DNA of 64,000 nt, taken from Punica granatum (lineage: Eukaryota > Streptophyta > Magnoliopsida > Myrtales > Lythraceae). Positions 21,670 through 32,953 of the stretch are shown in pieces. The notes under the pieces were generated by a model, which saw only the letters and a list, made by a program, of their open reading frames with translations, was not told where the DNA came from and ran no database searches. A program made the translations under genes and the position numbers. Numbering within the stretch: position 1 is the first letter of the stretch; every line of letters begins with the position of its first letter. The stretch lies in NCBI RefSeq assembly GCF_007655135.1, contig NC_045130.1, positions 21,519,363-21,583,362 on the forward strand. The letters run 5' to 3'.

Positions 21670-23131
21670 CTGTCAGCACCCCATTTTGGTCCACCGGCTC
21701 CGACAGAGGACTTCCGACCAAAGCTCGGGACACTATTCACGATCCGAAAACCGGAGGCAAACGTGCGGGCACAGAGTCATGAATAACAAGAGAAAAGCAG
21801 GGTCCACTAGGAGAGCACGAGAGGGCAATCGGAAGAGTAAACAGACGACGAGCCCCGAAGCAACAGGAGCTGGCACTGTGGCACTATTCATCACCAAATC
21901 ACCGAAGTATCGAAAGGTGCCCAATGTGAGACTCTAAAAATCCCTCTCGGTGCCAAAGTGACCAATGACGCCTCCGAGTGCATTTCAGAAGCCTCCTGCT
22001 AAAGCCGGAGCACCCCCGAACTCTCACAAACTTCTTCCTTGACAGGGCTCCCGGGGCGCCCGATTCACGAACAAGTAAACGGCACCCGGAAACGGGCCTG
22101 CACACACCCGAGGACTACCAAGACCATGGAACAAGTTTCAGACTGCCTTTCGAAGCTCATCTTGGTCTCCCGAGTGAGTCCCGACCTAGAAAAGGGGACC
22201 CCGTCAATTAGAATCTAGCGTTCAGAGCTCATTCGGTGAAGAGTTGACGTCCGAGCTTCACACCACTCACTCCCTACAACTCCTAGGACTAGGGAAATCA
22301 CTTCGTCTCGGGCCAAGCAAATCAGTCAAGTCTCCCGAGTGACATTTCAGTGGTCACGAACGCCTCTCGGCAAGTCTTCGGAGCATGTTTCTGACGAACG
22401 GAGGCCACAACGGTTTCCAAACACCTCAGGACATTCGGGAAACACTGAGAAAACCTCGATCGCGGATCCCTAGGTCACCTCCTGCCCAGGGCCTCCAGTC
22501 GAGGACGACGAGCCAACGATCCCGCGCGAGACAAAAAGCTCACCGAGACGAACACTACAATGCACAAAGGAGCAATTGGAGAACGGGGACGGTCAACTCC
22601 ACTCTGAGTGTCCAAACGGGGCAAAACCGACTCTCGAGGTGCCGAGTCACCCGAATATTCGTTCACATGACATATGGTGATATTAGGCTCATTCAAATTC
22701 TCTTCGTGCAAACATTCCAAATCTATCATTTAATCGGACCTCAGGGATCGGACGCGTGATCGATCGAGTCTCGAGCTTCTCCTGGCTTTTCTCCTAGTCG
22801 AATGGGACCCACAGCTCAACTAAGCCAAGCCTCTAAGCCACGGCTCAAACCTTAAGCCTCGGCTCCAACTCCTAGCCACGGCTTGGCCGCATCTAGCCAC
22901 GGCTAGATCCCATGGTCGACGGCTCAATCCTCCCCCAATCCCTCCATCACACAATTCAAATATCCCTTACACTTCTTCACATCAACTCCTATCTTTCCAT
23001 CAATTCCCATCAACTCGCATCAACCTTCCACTCACAAAACCCCACCCTAACCCTCTTGATATTTTCGGCAGCCCACACTTAACCCTCCTAAGCACACTTA
23101 ACCTTTCTAATTGCTTCATTAAGCTCCCCTT

Positions 23132-23137
23132 TATAAG
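23132..23137 (+). promoter_or_regulatory. Candidate TATA box, B1 LTR
   Basis: TATAAG within CCCCTTTATAAGCCC is followed about 50 bp later by CTCACTCTCTCTC. A2 is inserted 119 bp downstream, so transcription from here would enter A2 antisense. Confidence 0.65.
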
Positions 23138-23216
23138 CCCTTGCACCATTAAGTTTAATCACTTCCTCATTCTCACTCTCTCTCAAGCCAACTTCTCTCT
23201 AAAATCCTCTCAAACC

Positions 23217-23256
23217 CCAGCCCTCTCCCTCATTTCGTCCGACCCGTCCCAAGGCC
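23217..23256 (+). repeat. 40-bp direct repeat, left flank of A2
   Basis: Identical over 40/40 bases to 43628-43667. It starts CCAGCCCTCTCC and ends CCCAAGGCC. The adjoining A2 LTR lacks its outermost ~9 bases here. Confidence 0.95.
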
Positions 23257-23505
23257 CCGAATGTGGACTCTCGTCGGGGCCCGCATCGCGCGCTTTTGGA
23301 TCGCGCGGCTTGGTCGGAACGTCCACCTTCCCGCGGGGACGCGCGTCGGACACGCGTGAGAGAAGGAGTCGCCACTTATCATTTTACGACCCGAAGGTCG
23401 AGGGCGGATAAGTTACCCTGGGTCTAGGGGTATGGAACACCTAGTTTGTTGTTAAGGCATTGATCTGTGCGGAACCGGAAAATCCGTGTTCGGGGGTTCA
23501 TGTTA

Positions 23506-23528
23506 CGTGCGGGCCTATATCCCGCACG
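23506..23528 (-). other. Perfect 8-bp hairpin, A2 3' LTR
   Basis: Arms CGTGCGGG and CCCGCACG, unchanged from A1. Confidence 0.75.
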
Positions 23529-24016
23529 CCCTTTCGGTACTCTGGTTTGCTAGGCTTGCATGTTTTATTATTTACCGCGTGGATTAAGTTGCGCTTAGCT
23601 CGCACGTTTTGACACCGTAAACTCGATGAATTAAACGATGTCGGTTGAGAAGCCAAGAGAGAAGTAAATCTGTGTGTCAGGGAATTGGTTCACAATCTTG
23701 CGTTACAATTCATCGACCCATGGAGGTTGAATCCCTGCGTGAACCAAAACCGCGAGATCTTGGATTTACTTGTGTCTGGGCAAGCATTAGACCGATTCGA
23801 TTAATTCGACTCTCGGACCGTTCGCTCACCGACTGGAATTCTTACAGAATAAATGTACAAAATAAAATCCTTACAATGCTCTCGAAAACAATAAATACAA
23901 ATTGCAAAAGGGTCGAATTCCAGTCGTTTCGTGTTCGGTTATTATTCCACTCTAACTCACCGTGAGTTTAGGGAAAAGACCGAAGAACTGAAATTCAATG
24001 AACGCTCTCACTGAAT

Positions 24017-24087
24017 AGGGCGTTGGACCCTGTGAGTGTTGATTAGGGTGTTGGACCCTGTGCTCGATGATTAGGGCGTTGAACCCT
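24017..24087 (-). other. U5 triple hairpin, A2 3' LTR
   Basis: Hairpins at 24073-24087, 24045-24059 and 24017-24031 in element order, again at 28-bp spacing. Confidence 0.7.
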
Positions 24088-24969
24088 AATATTATTCGGC
24101 CTAGGGGTCAGGCCCAACCCGCATGGAAAACAGGTGCAGAAAGATAACAAGCAACAGGTTAATAACAGACAAAGTGTTTGTTATTGTCTTGTTTACGTGA
24201 ATTAACAGATTATTAACCCAGGGGTGTTTTTGCAAGCAAATGCCATATGCTAAACAATCAAACATATGCCAATGTTTCAGCATTCGGCTTTGTTTTGAGA
24301 ACTTGACAAAGAGAGTCAAATCTCAGGTGTGTGAATCGCTTTTACAGTTGTCCTGTATTGTGACACTGAATTACCACTGAATTAACCAAACTCGTGTTTT
24401 GACTCTAGATTTGGAATCTAGAATTCCTCCTAACCATTATCTAGTGTTTGGTTAGGTCGAGTGAAAGGTTAATCAGCATTTCACAGGTTTTCTGACAAGG
24501 ATCAACTGTTCTAGTTACCCGAGTCTATGTTAGGATCGCAGAAACTCATCAGTTAGATAAGAAAAGGCTATGCAGATGAACCTGCACCTGAACTGGTAGC
24601 CCGTTCTTATCCCGTACTGTAGTGTTTCTATTATGCTAACCCTAAAGATGTCGCGGGGTTGTGAAAAGATGATTTTGCCCTTTATTTGAAAATGGTTTTC
24701 AGAAAAAAGGGGAAACATCACAGTGCGGGCCACCTCGGCCTGTAGTCGGTGTCGACCGATTCCCTGGATCATCCAGGGTTGTGCAAGAACCCTGAAAAAG
24801 CCAAAGAATCGGTTGATCTGTCCGGAAGTGATCCAGAAAGATCTTCCGTATCTTGACATGAGTTACCTAGCCTCGGAATACGAGGAAAGAGTCGGGGAAA
24901 TGTTTGAGAGTCGGGTGACTCGGTGGAACCCTTAAAAGGGTATTCGGGTGCAAGGATGGACGTGCACGG

Positions 24970-25545
24970 GCACGGTCGAGCACGGTGACGGCAGCTAGTG
25001 GGCACGGACAGGCGCTGGTGTGGGCGCGGGTGTGCGCGGTGACAGGCACGGGCGTGCGCGGACGGGCACGGGCGTGCGCGGGTGACAGGCGCGGCGTGCG
25101 CGGGGACGGGCGCGGGCGTGCGCGGGGACGGGCGCGGGCGTGCGCGGGTGACGGGCGCGGCATGCGCGGGCGTGCGCGGGTGATGGGGCGGCGTGCGCTG
25201 GTGACGGGCGCGGGCGTGCGCGGGTGACGGGCGCGGCATGCGCGGGCGTGCGCGGGTGATGGGCGCGGCGTGCGCTGGTGACGGGCGCGGGCGTGCGCTG
25301 GTGACGGGCGCGGGCGTGCGCGTGTGACGCCTGGTGACGGATGCTGGCTGCGCTCGGTGACGCCTGGCTGCGGATGCTGGCTGCGCTCGGTGACGGGCGC
25401 GGCGTGCGCTGGTGACGGGCGCGGGCGTGCGCGGGTGACGCCTGGTGACGGATGCTGGCTGCGCTCGGTGACGCCTGGCTGCGGATGCTGGCTGCGCTCG
25501 GTGACGCCTGGCTGCGCTCGGTGACGCCTGGTGACGGGCACTGTT
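24970..25545 (-). repeat. GC-rich LTR array, A2 3' LTR
   Basis: On the plus strand, units of GGTGACGGGCGCGGGCGTGC with 22-23-bp spacing alternate with GGTGACGCCTGGCTGCGGAT-type units. TGACG occurs in nearly every unit. Confidence 0.93.
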
Positions 25546-25865
25546 CACCCGAGAGCTCCAACTTCACCCGAAATGATCCAAAATGATAAGCAAACGACTC
25601 CAAACTAAAAAAACTGGGTTCAGAAATGGAATCCTTGGGTCCGAAACATGTCGTCTATGAAGTTTGAAGAATTTTGGATATAAGTCGGAATAGTGCCCGC
25701 TATGGATCCCGACCTAAACTCCAAAGCTATTTGGCTTGATTCTTGATTTTCATGAAGTTCTTTGCTTGCTGCTGGTTCCTAAGGAGTTGAGAGCATTTTC
25801 TAGAGGGAGAAACTAGCAAGATGAGGTGTGCTTCATGAATGATTAGCTTAATCACAAATAGGCAA

Positions 25866-25872
25866 TATATAT
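25866..25872 (-). promoter_or_regulatory. Candidate TATA box, A2 3' LTR
   Basis: TATATAT in the element sense, at about LTR position 1605, comparable to 12321 in A1. Confidence 0.55.
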
Positions 25873-27476
25873 GTGAAGCTAATGAGCAATTAAGCAAAAC
25901 AAAGCACCATTAAGGGCCTCATTAATGAAGGTCGGTTGCCCTAATGGAGATGAGGATGAATGTCATCCAAGTATCTTGATGAGGAAGAGCCAAGAAGCAT
26001 TAATGGAGGTGGAGTTAATGGCTTGAGTGTTGACTTGGAAGACCAAAGATATTTTGGGCTAGGTGAGGGCAAGAGAGGAAAGGGGAAAAGGCCGAAAAGT
26101 TTGGGGCAAAGGGCGGTTGCCCTTGGGCAGCCCGTGGGTCCCACGGCTTGTGAGGAGAAACCGGGAAAAGACTCGGGTCTCGATTGGTCGCGTATTCGAA
26201 GTTCGCGGTTCGAATTGAACGTCGAATTGTCGGTATACGCGTGAAAACGGAGTTAATGAGCCCAAGATTGACATTTTCTATTGAGAAATGTCCCGGATGT
26301 GTGTGGGGCTCGGGAGCCGATTTTGCCCATTGCAAGTGATCGGGGCGAAGTTGTCCGCTTCTGACAGCATATCCCGTGTCTGCATCTCATGTTGGTCATT
26401 TTGGCATAAGTTGTCAAACCACGTGAACAATCATCCCTTAAGCCGGTAATGCTAACGTGGGGCCGGAGACGTCCTAGGAGGCCGAGACTTGTTTTCTCAA
26501 GGTGACTTCTGAGTTGCTTGGGCACTCCGGAGATTACTGTAATCTCTGTTTGTCAAGATTAGACCTCCAAGGACTTGAAGAGTGTATCTGAGACCTCTAA
26601 AGCACTGTTTGAGAGATCTAGATAAGTTGTGTGAATTATTCCGACGACTCCACATTGAGCCTTGAGAAGGCTAGCATTGTGTAACGTAAGCATTCGGCGT
26701 CAAATTTCCCCAAAGAGGACCTCCGGATAGGATTTCCACTGAAAATGGTCATTTCCGCTCTTCGGAGGTTACTCGGGAAACCGCGAAGGGTTTTGCTGTC
26801 TGTTTTGCCCAATTGTGAATGTCTGCTAGAGTTTTCTGGGCAATGCTGTATGAACTTCGTTTGCCGTAATTCCATCAGACCCTTCTCCGGCTATGCTCTT
26901 CTGAAGAGGGGTATGCTTGTTTTGCCGTTCGGAAGTCATTTGAAGTGTCTGTGTGACTTCCAAAAGACAATCTGAAGCGTTGTTCCTACTCTGTGTGCTG
27001 ATGGGGCATGGCCGCGTCTGATATTTGGAATTAACTTTTCTCCAGGAAACCGACATTTTTGGACTTCCACTGAAAAGTTGTCTGTATACAGAAAGTTGTT
27101 CTGTATAGAACAGATGATTTGCAAAATGCCTTTGGGGACACTTTTCATCTATTTGGCACTGGTGTGGATTTTTGGAGTCCAATATTCACTATCTTCCGAT
27201 GACCGAGCGAACTATCGGAAAATAGTGTCGTCCGTGTAATACACTGAAAACGCCGGTTTTGGACATTGTTGAGTTCTTTGGTCGCTCTGTTCCCCTTTGG
27301 TGACCCCTAGAGTCCTTTTGTCATGTCCATGGGCCATTTGCTCAATTTTGCCAACTTGAGGATGAATAGTGATTTCTTGCTCTGCCGAGCCGTTTTCTGT
27401 ATTCTGCTCAAGTCGTGGCTTGGGTCATTGCTAATATCATTGATTGGAATGGTGAGCCAAAATGGGGTGCTGACAG

Positions 27477-27489
27477 CTTACCCCTCTTT
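27477..27489 (-). other. Polypurine tract, A2
   Basis: AAAGAGGGGTAAG in the element sense, one base before the 3' LTR. Confidence 0.8.
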
Positions 27490-27689
27490 GACTTCTTGCT
27501 CGAGTAGAGGATGCAATCAAAGATTTCAAAAGCACCCCAGTTTGATAGCAATGATCAAAATGGAATTTCCTATATGGCCCTCTCCTTTTTGTTTTGGATA
27601 TGTAGGATGTTGTACCTAATAAGAGGGAATATGGTGAAATGTGCACAATAACATGTAGAGATCGGAACAAAGCTGAAACAGGCAATTAA

Positions 27690-27989
27690 AGTCGGGACTG
27701 ACCCGACGGGGACTGACCCGAAGGGGTTTGCAATATGCACGAAAAGTAATCGGGACTGACCCGAAGGGGTTTGCAATATGCACGAAAAGTAATCGGGACT
27801 GACCCGAAGGGGACTGACCCCAATGCAGGAAAAGTAGTCGGGACTGACCCGAAGGGGACTGCAATATGCACGAAAAGTAATCGGGACTGACCCGAAGGGG
27901 ACTGACCCCAATGCAGGAAAAGTAGTCGGGACTGACCCGAAGGGGACTGACCCCAATGCAGGAAAAGTAGTCGGGACTGACCCGAAGGG
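27690..27989 (-). repeat. 45-bp array of A2, mixed with other unit fragments
   Basis: Units built on CGGGACTGACCCGAAGGGG (plus strand) recur. Unlike A1, several units carry TTTGCAATATGCACGAAAAG, a piece of the neighbouring 96-bp repeat, so this array is a hybrid of two repeat families. Confidence 0.9.
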
Positions 27990-28157
27990 TTTGCAATATG
28001 CACGGGGCGCATACCGAATGAACTGCATGGTTCAAAGGCGTCTACCCGGTGGACTTGCGAGATGCACGAGCGCTTGCTCGACGAGTTTGCAATATGCACG
28101 GGGCGCATACCGAATGAACTGCATGGTTCAAAGGCGCCTACCCGGTGGACTTGCGAT
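27990..28157 (-). repeat. 96-bp repeat, two units (A2 3' UTR)
   Basis: Two copies of TTTGCAATATGCACGGGGCG (plus strand) through GTGGACTTGCGA, matching 9901-10072. Confidence 0.88.
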
Positions 28158-28437
28158 GTGCACTGCAATCCTGAGAGGGTGCACGCTAATGAAAATGCAT
28201 TGCGGAAATAAATGTGCACTGCGGTCCTGAGAGGGTGCACGCTAATGAAAATGCATTGCGGAAATAAATGTGCACTGCGGTCCTGAGAGGGTGCACGCTA
28301 ATGAAAGTGCATTGCGGAAATAAATGTGCACTGCGGTCCTGAGAGGGTGCACGCTAATGAAAGTGCATTGCGGAAATAAATGTGCCCTGCAGTCCTGAGA
28401 GGGTGCACGCTAATGAAAGTGCATTGCGGAAATAAAT
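28158..28437 (-). repeat. 56-bp tandem array, five units (A2 3' UTR)
   Basis: Units start at 28158, 28214, 28270, 28326 and 28382. It is the same repeat as 9509-9900 in A1, with two units fewer. Confidence 0.95.
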
Positions 28438-29082
28438 GTGTGAGAAGTAAATGCAAACACTGGGGAGTGGTGTGAGGTGTGGAAGGAATCATTGTGTTCC
28501 TTCCCTCGTTGATTTCGTCCATGTCGCAATCAATGCTGTGGTGGGACGTTTCATTGCTCGCCAACTGATTGCGATGTAACTGAGTGCCTGGAGTGTTGTC
28601 CTGAAGGTCTCTCTTCGGATTTAGACTGTAGTCTTTGGCATAAGACAGACATGCATTCGTCAAAAAGAAACTCTTTTCGGGGTTCAAATCCTGCTTCCTG
28701 CAACTAGAATCAAAAGGGCTAATAGTGGTTGTCAATCCTACTCTATAGCCATAATGAAGATGTATCAAGAAGTCTGAATAATAATGCTTTGGGGATTTGA
28801 ACATGATGACCATTTAAAGGGGTGGTCGTCTCCCACTAGATTGTGACTCGACAAAAGGCTTATATTTACAGAATGGGCTTGACCCGTAGAATTTGCATTA
28901 AGGAAAATGGAAGGATTTTGGGATCCTCCATATCAAGGATACGACGATTCGACTGCATGTCGAAACGTGTCTTGTGCTGTGAGAGTCAAAGAGAGTTTGC
29001 TTGCATCGGAGACTGCCAAACTACTACTTGTTGTCGCTTCGCACTGAGTGTAGCTGTTACTTCATAGTCGAGCTGCCGAAGG
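28438..29082 (-). other. A2 3' UTR, non-coding
   Basis: No feature beyond homology of 28440-28600 to the A1 3' UTR near 9340-9508. Confidence 0.6.
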
Positions 29083-29385
29083 CCCCTAACTTTTGCCTAG
29101 GTCGCAAGATGCGTGACGACCTAGCGGGGTATTCTTTTAGACTCTTTTCTCATTTAGAGCTCACCTTTTGCTATGACCGTCCCAATTGGATCTGGTCATA
29201 CCTCTCGGTTCCTCTAACTTTTGCCTAGAGCGCCTTTTCGGGTTTTCACTCTAGCGAGGATTTCGCTTTGTACTCTCCTTTTGCCACGATTCCCCTTTTT
29301 CGGGATTTTAAACCGTGCCCCTCATTCCCTAATTTTTGCCTAGGCCGCCTCAAAGAGGTTTTTAACCTAGCGGGAGATTTACTAT
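29083..29385 (-). other. 3' UTR hairpin array of A2 (five units)
   Basis: Arms in the element sense: CTAGGTT (29364-29370) with GGCCTAG (29340-29346); CACGGTT (29311-29317) with AATCGTG (29285-29291); CTAGAGTG (29247-29254) with CGCTCTAG (29225-29232); TATGACC (29194-29200) with GGTCATA (29172-29178); CTAGGTCG (29117-29124) with CGACCTAG (29097-29104). Each is followed by GCAAAAG-type tails, alternating TTAGGG/TTAGAGG with GAGAG/GTGAGC. Unit 4 and unit 5 stems are fully Watson-Crick. Confidence 0.8.
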
Positions 29386-29512
29386 TTTTCTCTCAGGACA
29401 AGTTCAGAGAAAGGGAAAAAGGCAGAAGCGGGGAGATTGTACATGCGAAGAAAGTAAAGAAATGTAAATGTGCATTTGAGGAAAACATCCAGGTGGAATG
29501 AGAGAAACACTA
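29386..29512 (-). other. Short spacer between integrase stop and array, A2
   Basis: Purine-rich in the plus sense; no motif seen. Confidence 0.5.
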
Positions 29513-32500
29513 TCATGGATAGTATTTCATGAGTGTATCAGCATTGACCGGAAGAGCATTCTCGTTCCCGTCCATATCATTGAGAATGATTGCCCCACCG
29601 TCAAAGACTTCTTTAACAATGAAGGGACCGTCGTATTTGTAAGCGAATTTGCCCCTGGAATCAGGGGCAATATGCAGAACCTTTCGCAGGACGAGGTCGC
29701 CGGGGCTGAACTCGCGGGGACGAACTTTCTTGTTAAAAGCTCGGGCCATTCTTTGCTGATAGCACTGACCGTGGCAAAGTGCTGTTAGCCGCTTCTCATC
29801 AATGAGATTGAGCTGTTCGTAGCGTTGCTTTGCCCACTCTGCTTCCTTGAGCTTGGATTCGGCAAGGATCCTCATAGAGGGAATCTCTACTTCGATTGGA
29901 AGAACTGCTTCCATGCCGTAGACCAAAGAGTATGGGGTTGATCCAGTGGACGAGCGGATAGAAGTCCGATACGCCAAGAGTGCGAATGGGAGCATCTCGT
30001 GCCAGTCTCTGTAATTAACTGTCATCTTTTCGATGATCTTCTTTATGTTCTTGTTTGCTGCCTCTACTGCACCGTTCATTTGTGGACGATACGGAGAGGA
30101 GTTGCGGCGTAGAATCTTGAACTGTGCACAGAGCTCATCGATGAGCTTATTGTTCAAATTCTTGGCGTTGTCTGTGACAAGTGTCGCAGGGACCCCGTAA
30201 CGTGCAATGATGTCACGTCTGAGGAAGCGTGCCACGGTCTTTGCAGTGACTGATGCAAGAGTGATAGCTTCGATCCATTTGGTGAAGTAGTCGATAGCTA
30301 CCAATATGTACAAGTGCCCATTGGATGCTTTGGGGTTAATAGGACCAATCACGTCCATGCCCCACATTGAAAAGGGCCACGGAGCAGCCATTGGATGCAG
30401 CTCATTGGGTGGTGCTCTGATCTGATTTGCGTAAACTTGACACAAATGACAGTGCCTGACATGTTTGACGCAGTCAGTCTCCATGGTGGACCAGAAGTAC
30501 CCAAGTCGCATGAGCTTCTTTGCTAGCATGAGCCCGTTCATATGAGGTTCGCAATTTCCCTCGTGCACTTCTTCCATGAGGCGTTGTGCCTCATTCTCAT
30601 CAACACACCGAAGCAGTGTGGCATCGAAAGAACGGCGGTAAAGGATTTCACCGCTCAGGAAGAAATTTGCTGCAATGCGCCGAAGAGTCCTCCGGTCATG
30701 TCGATCGGTGAATGCTGGGAACTGACCCGTTTGTAGCAAGTGTTTAATGTCTGCGTACCACGGCTTGCCGTCGATAGCGTCGATTACATCGCAATGGGCA
30801 GGACCCTGAGCAATCTCAAATTCGAGGGGCTCGATGAGATTCTCTTTTGTAATGCTAACCATGGAAGCGAGTGTTGCGAGTGCATCAGCGAACTGGTTCT
30901 TCATGCGTGGTGTGTATGTAAATGAGATGTCCTTGAAGTTTTCTGTTAAGTCTTCAAGGTACTCATGATATGGCACCAGTTTTGGATCTTTCGTCTTCCA
31001 TTGTTTGAGTGTCTGAAAGATTGTGAGCATGGAATCTCCAAACACTTCAAGCTCCTTGACTTTGAGGTCGATTGCCGCCTGCAAGCCGAGGATACATGCC
31101 TCATATTCGGCTATGTTGTTGGTGCAGGGGAAATCAATCTTCGCTGCAACAGGAAAATGGCGCCCTTCCGGGGATATCAGCACTGCGCCAATCCCTGATC
31201 CGGTGGAATTAACTGCACCATCGAAGTACATCTTCCATCTGGTGGTTTCCTCCTCACCACTCATTTGGAGGATTTTTTCGTCGGGGAAATCAGAGTCGAT
31301 CGGTGTGTCATCGACAATCGGGAATTCTGCTAAATGATCTGCTATCGCTTGGCCCTTGACTGATGTGCGCGACACATATTCGATGTCGTACTCCGTCAGT
31401 TGGCAACGCCATTTTGCTATGTTCCTCATGGAGGACGGAGTACTAAGCAGATATTTCAAAGGATCTGTCTTCGACAGCAGGCGAACAGTATGGTAGAGAG
31501 TGTATTGCCGGAGTCTCTGCATGACCCACACAAGTGCGCAACACATTTTCTCTATCTCAGGGTAATTGGACTCCCCTTCAGTGAACTTTTTGCTCAAATA
31601 ATAAATGGCTCGCTCTGCGTGAGAGGACTCGTCCTTTTGTCCTAACATGCATCCGATGGATTGTCGGCGCACCGTCAAGTACAAAATGAGAGGACGATCA
31701 GGTGAAGGTGGAACTAACACCGGCGGCTGACTTAAATATGCCTTGATGGTATCAAAAGCTTTCTGACACTCATCATCCCATTCGACCGCTGCATTCTTGC
31801 GAAGCAAACGGAAGAGTGGTTGGCACTTGTCTGTCAAATTTGCGATGAAACGCGCGATGTAATTCAGCCGTCCTAAGAAGCTCCTCACTTCGCGCACTGT
31901 CGATGGAGGGGGCAATTCCATGATCGCTTTAACTTTGTCAGGGTCGACCTTGATGCCTTCCTCACTGACTATAAACCCTAACAATTTCCCTGACTTGACG
32001 CCAAATGTGCATTTTGTTGGGTTAAGTCGGAGTTTGTATTTCTTGAGGCGGTCGAACAATCGTTTGAGGTTAACCAAATGATCTTCTCCTTCTTTGGACT
32101 TCGCGATCATGTCGTCTACATAGACCTCGATCTCTTTATGCATCATGTCATGAAAGAGAGTGACCATTGCTCGTTGATAGGTTGCCCCGGCATTTTTGAG
32201 ACCGAAAGGCATGACCTTGTAGCAAAATGTACCCCACATCGTGATGAATGTGGTCTTGACTTTGTCTTCTTCGGCCATCTGAATCTATTGTATCCAGAGA
32301 AACCGTCCATGAAGGAGAATTGTGAGTGGCGTGCTGTATTGTCCACCAAGACATCGATGTGTGGCAGCGGAAAATTATCCTTTGGGCTAGCCCTATTGAG
32401 ATCTCGGTAGTCGATGCAGACTCTGACTTTCCCATTTTTCTTTTCCACTGGAACAATGTTCGCTACCCATTCAGAGTAATTGCATACCTCCAGGAATCCC

Positions 32501-32953
32501 GCGTCTACTTGCTTGATGACTTCTTCCTTAATGCGTAAGAGAAGGTCAGCTCTTTGACGTCGCAAGTGTTGGCGTTTGGGTGGGAATCTTTCAGTATCGA
32601 GTGGGAGGAAATGCTTTACGATTGAGGGGTCTAGGCCTGGCATATCGGCGTAGGACCAAGCGAAGACCTCCTGGTACTCTGTCAAGAAGTCGATCATTCG
32701 GGTCCTCTGTGCAGAGTCGAGTCCTATTCCGGTTCTAAGGGTGCGTGGTTCGTCTGCATTGCCTACGTTGATGTCTTCGGTTGGCTCAACGGAAGTGAGT
32801 TGGTGGTTTTCGAGACGATGCAAACTCTCTTCTATCTCGGGCACGCGACCATCCTCGTCAAGTCCTTCCCCGAAGTATATGGGTAGGGACTTTCCGAGAT
32901 GTGTTTCGAGTGAATCCGAATCGTTATATCCATGATTTGGATTCGATTGGAGC
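29513..32953 (-). pseudogene. pol: A2 pol exon 2: RT, RNase H, archaeal RNase H, integrase; one frameshift
   Basis: This part of Pol copies the element RNA into DNA and inserts it in the nucleus. From the predicted splice acceptor, the first 270 codons hold the RT fingers and palm (VRVCIDYRDLN, then FSFMDGFSGYN with a catalytic Asp). One base is missing between 32287 and 32286, which shifts the frame. RT continues in the frame that starts at 32278 (MPFGLKNAGATYQ, YVDD active site). Counting from 32278: first RNase H about 180-320 with LYLTVRRQSIG in place of the usual first Asp; archaeal-type RNase H about 350-470 with YFDGA, EYEA, GDS and ADAL (complete DEDD); integrase about 570-921 with HEGNCEPH and CHLCQ zinc ligands, DDE in GMDVIGP, TDNAKN and GAVEAANK, and a GPF motif. 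Apart from the frameshift it looks intact. Confidence 0.93.

Larger units (their letters stand above)
21671..23256 (+). mobile_element. 3' LTR of B1, first part
   Basis: The LTR starts TGTCAGCACCCC after the polypurine tract and is interrupted at 23256 by element A2. It resumes at 43628. Excluding the duplicated 40 bp the LTR is about 5.35 kb. Inside are several AGCC-ACGGCT-like palindromes (about 22828-22930) upstream of a TATA box. Confidence 0.93.
23257..27475 (-). mobile_element. 3' LTR of A2
   Basis: 4219 bp. The element-sense start (TGTCAGCACCCC) is at 27475. The element-sense end is clipped: the terminal ~9 bases seen at 39154-39162 are missing at 23257. The GC-rich array is about 245 bp shorter than in the 5' LTR. 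Confidence 0.93.

Noticed and set aside
24769..25603. Long minus-strand frames over the A2 LTR array (also 40675-41754)
   Set aside because: Same explanation: stop-poor tandem repeats in several frames at once.
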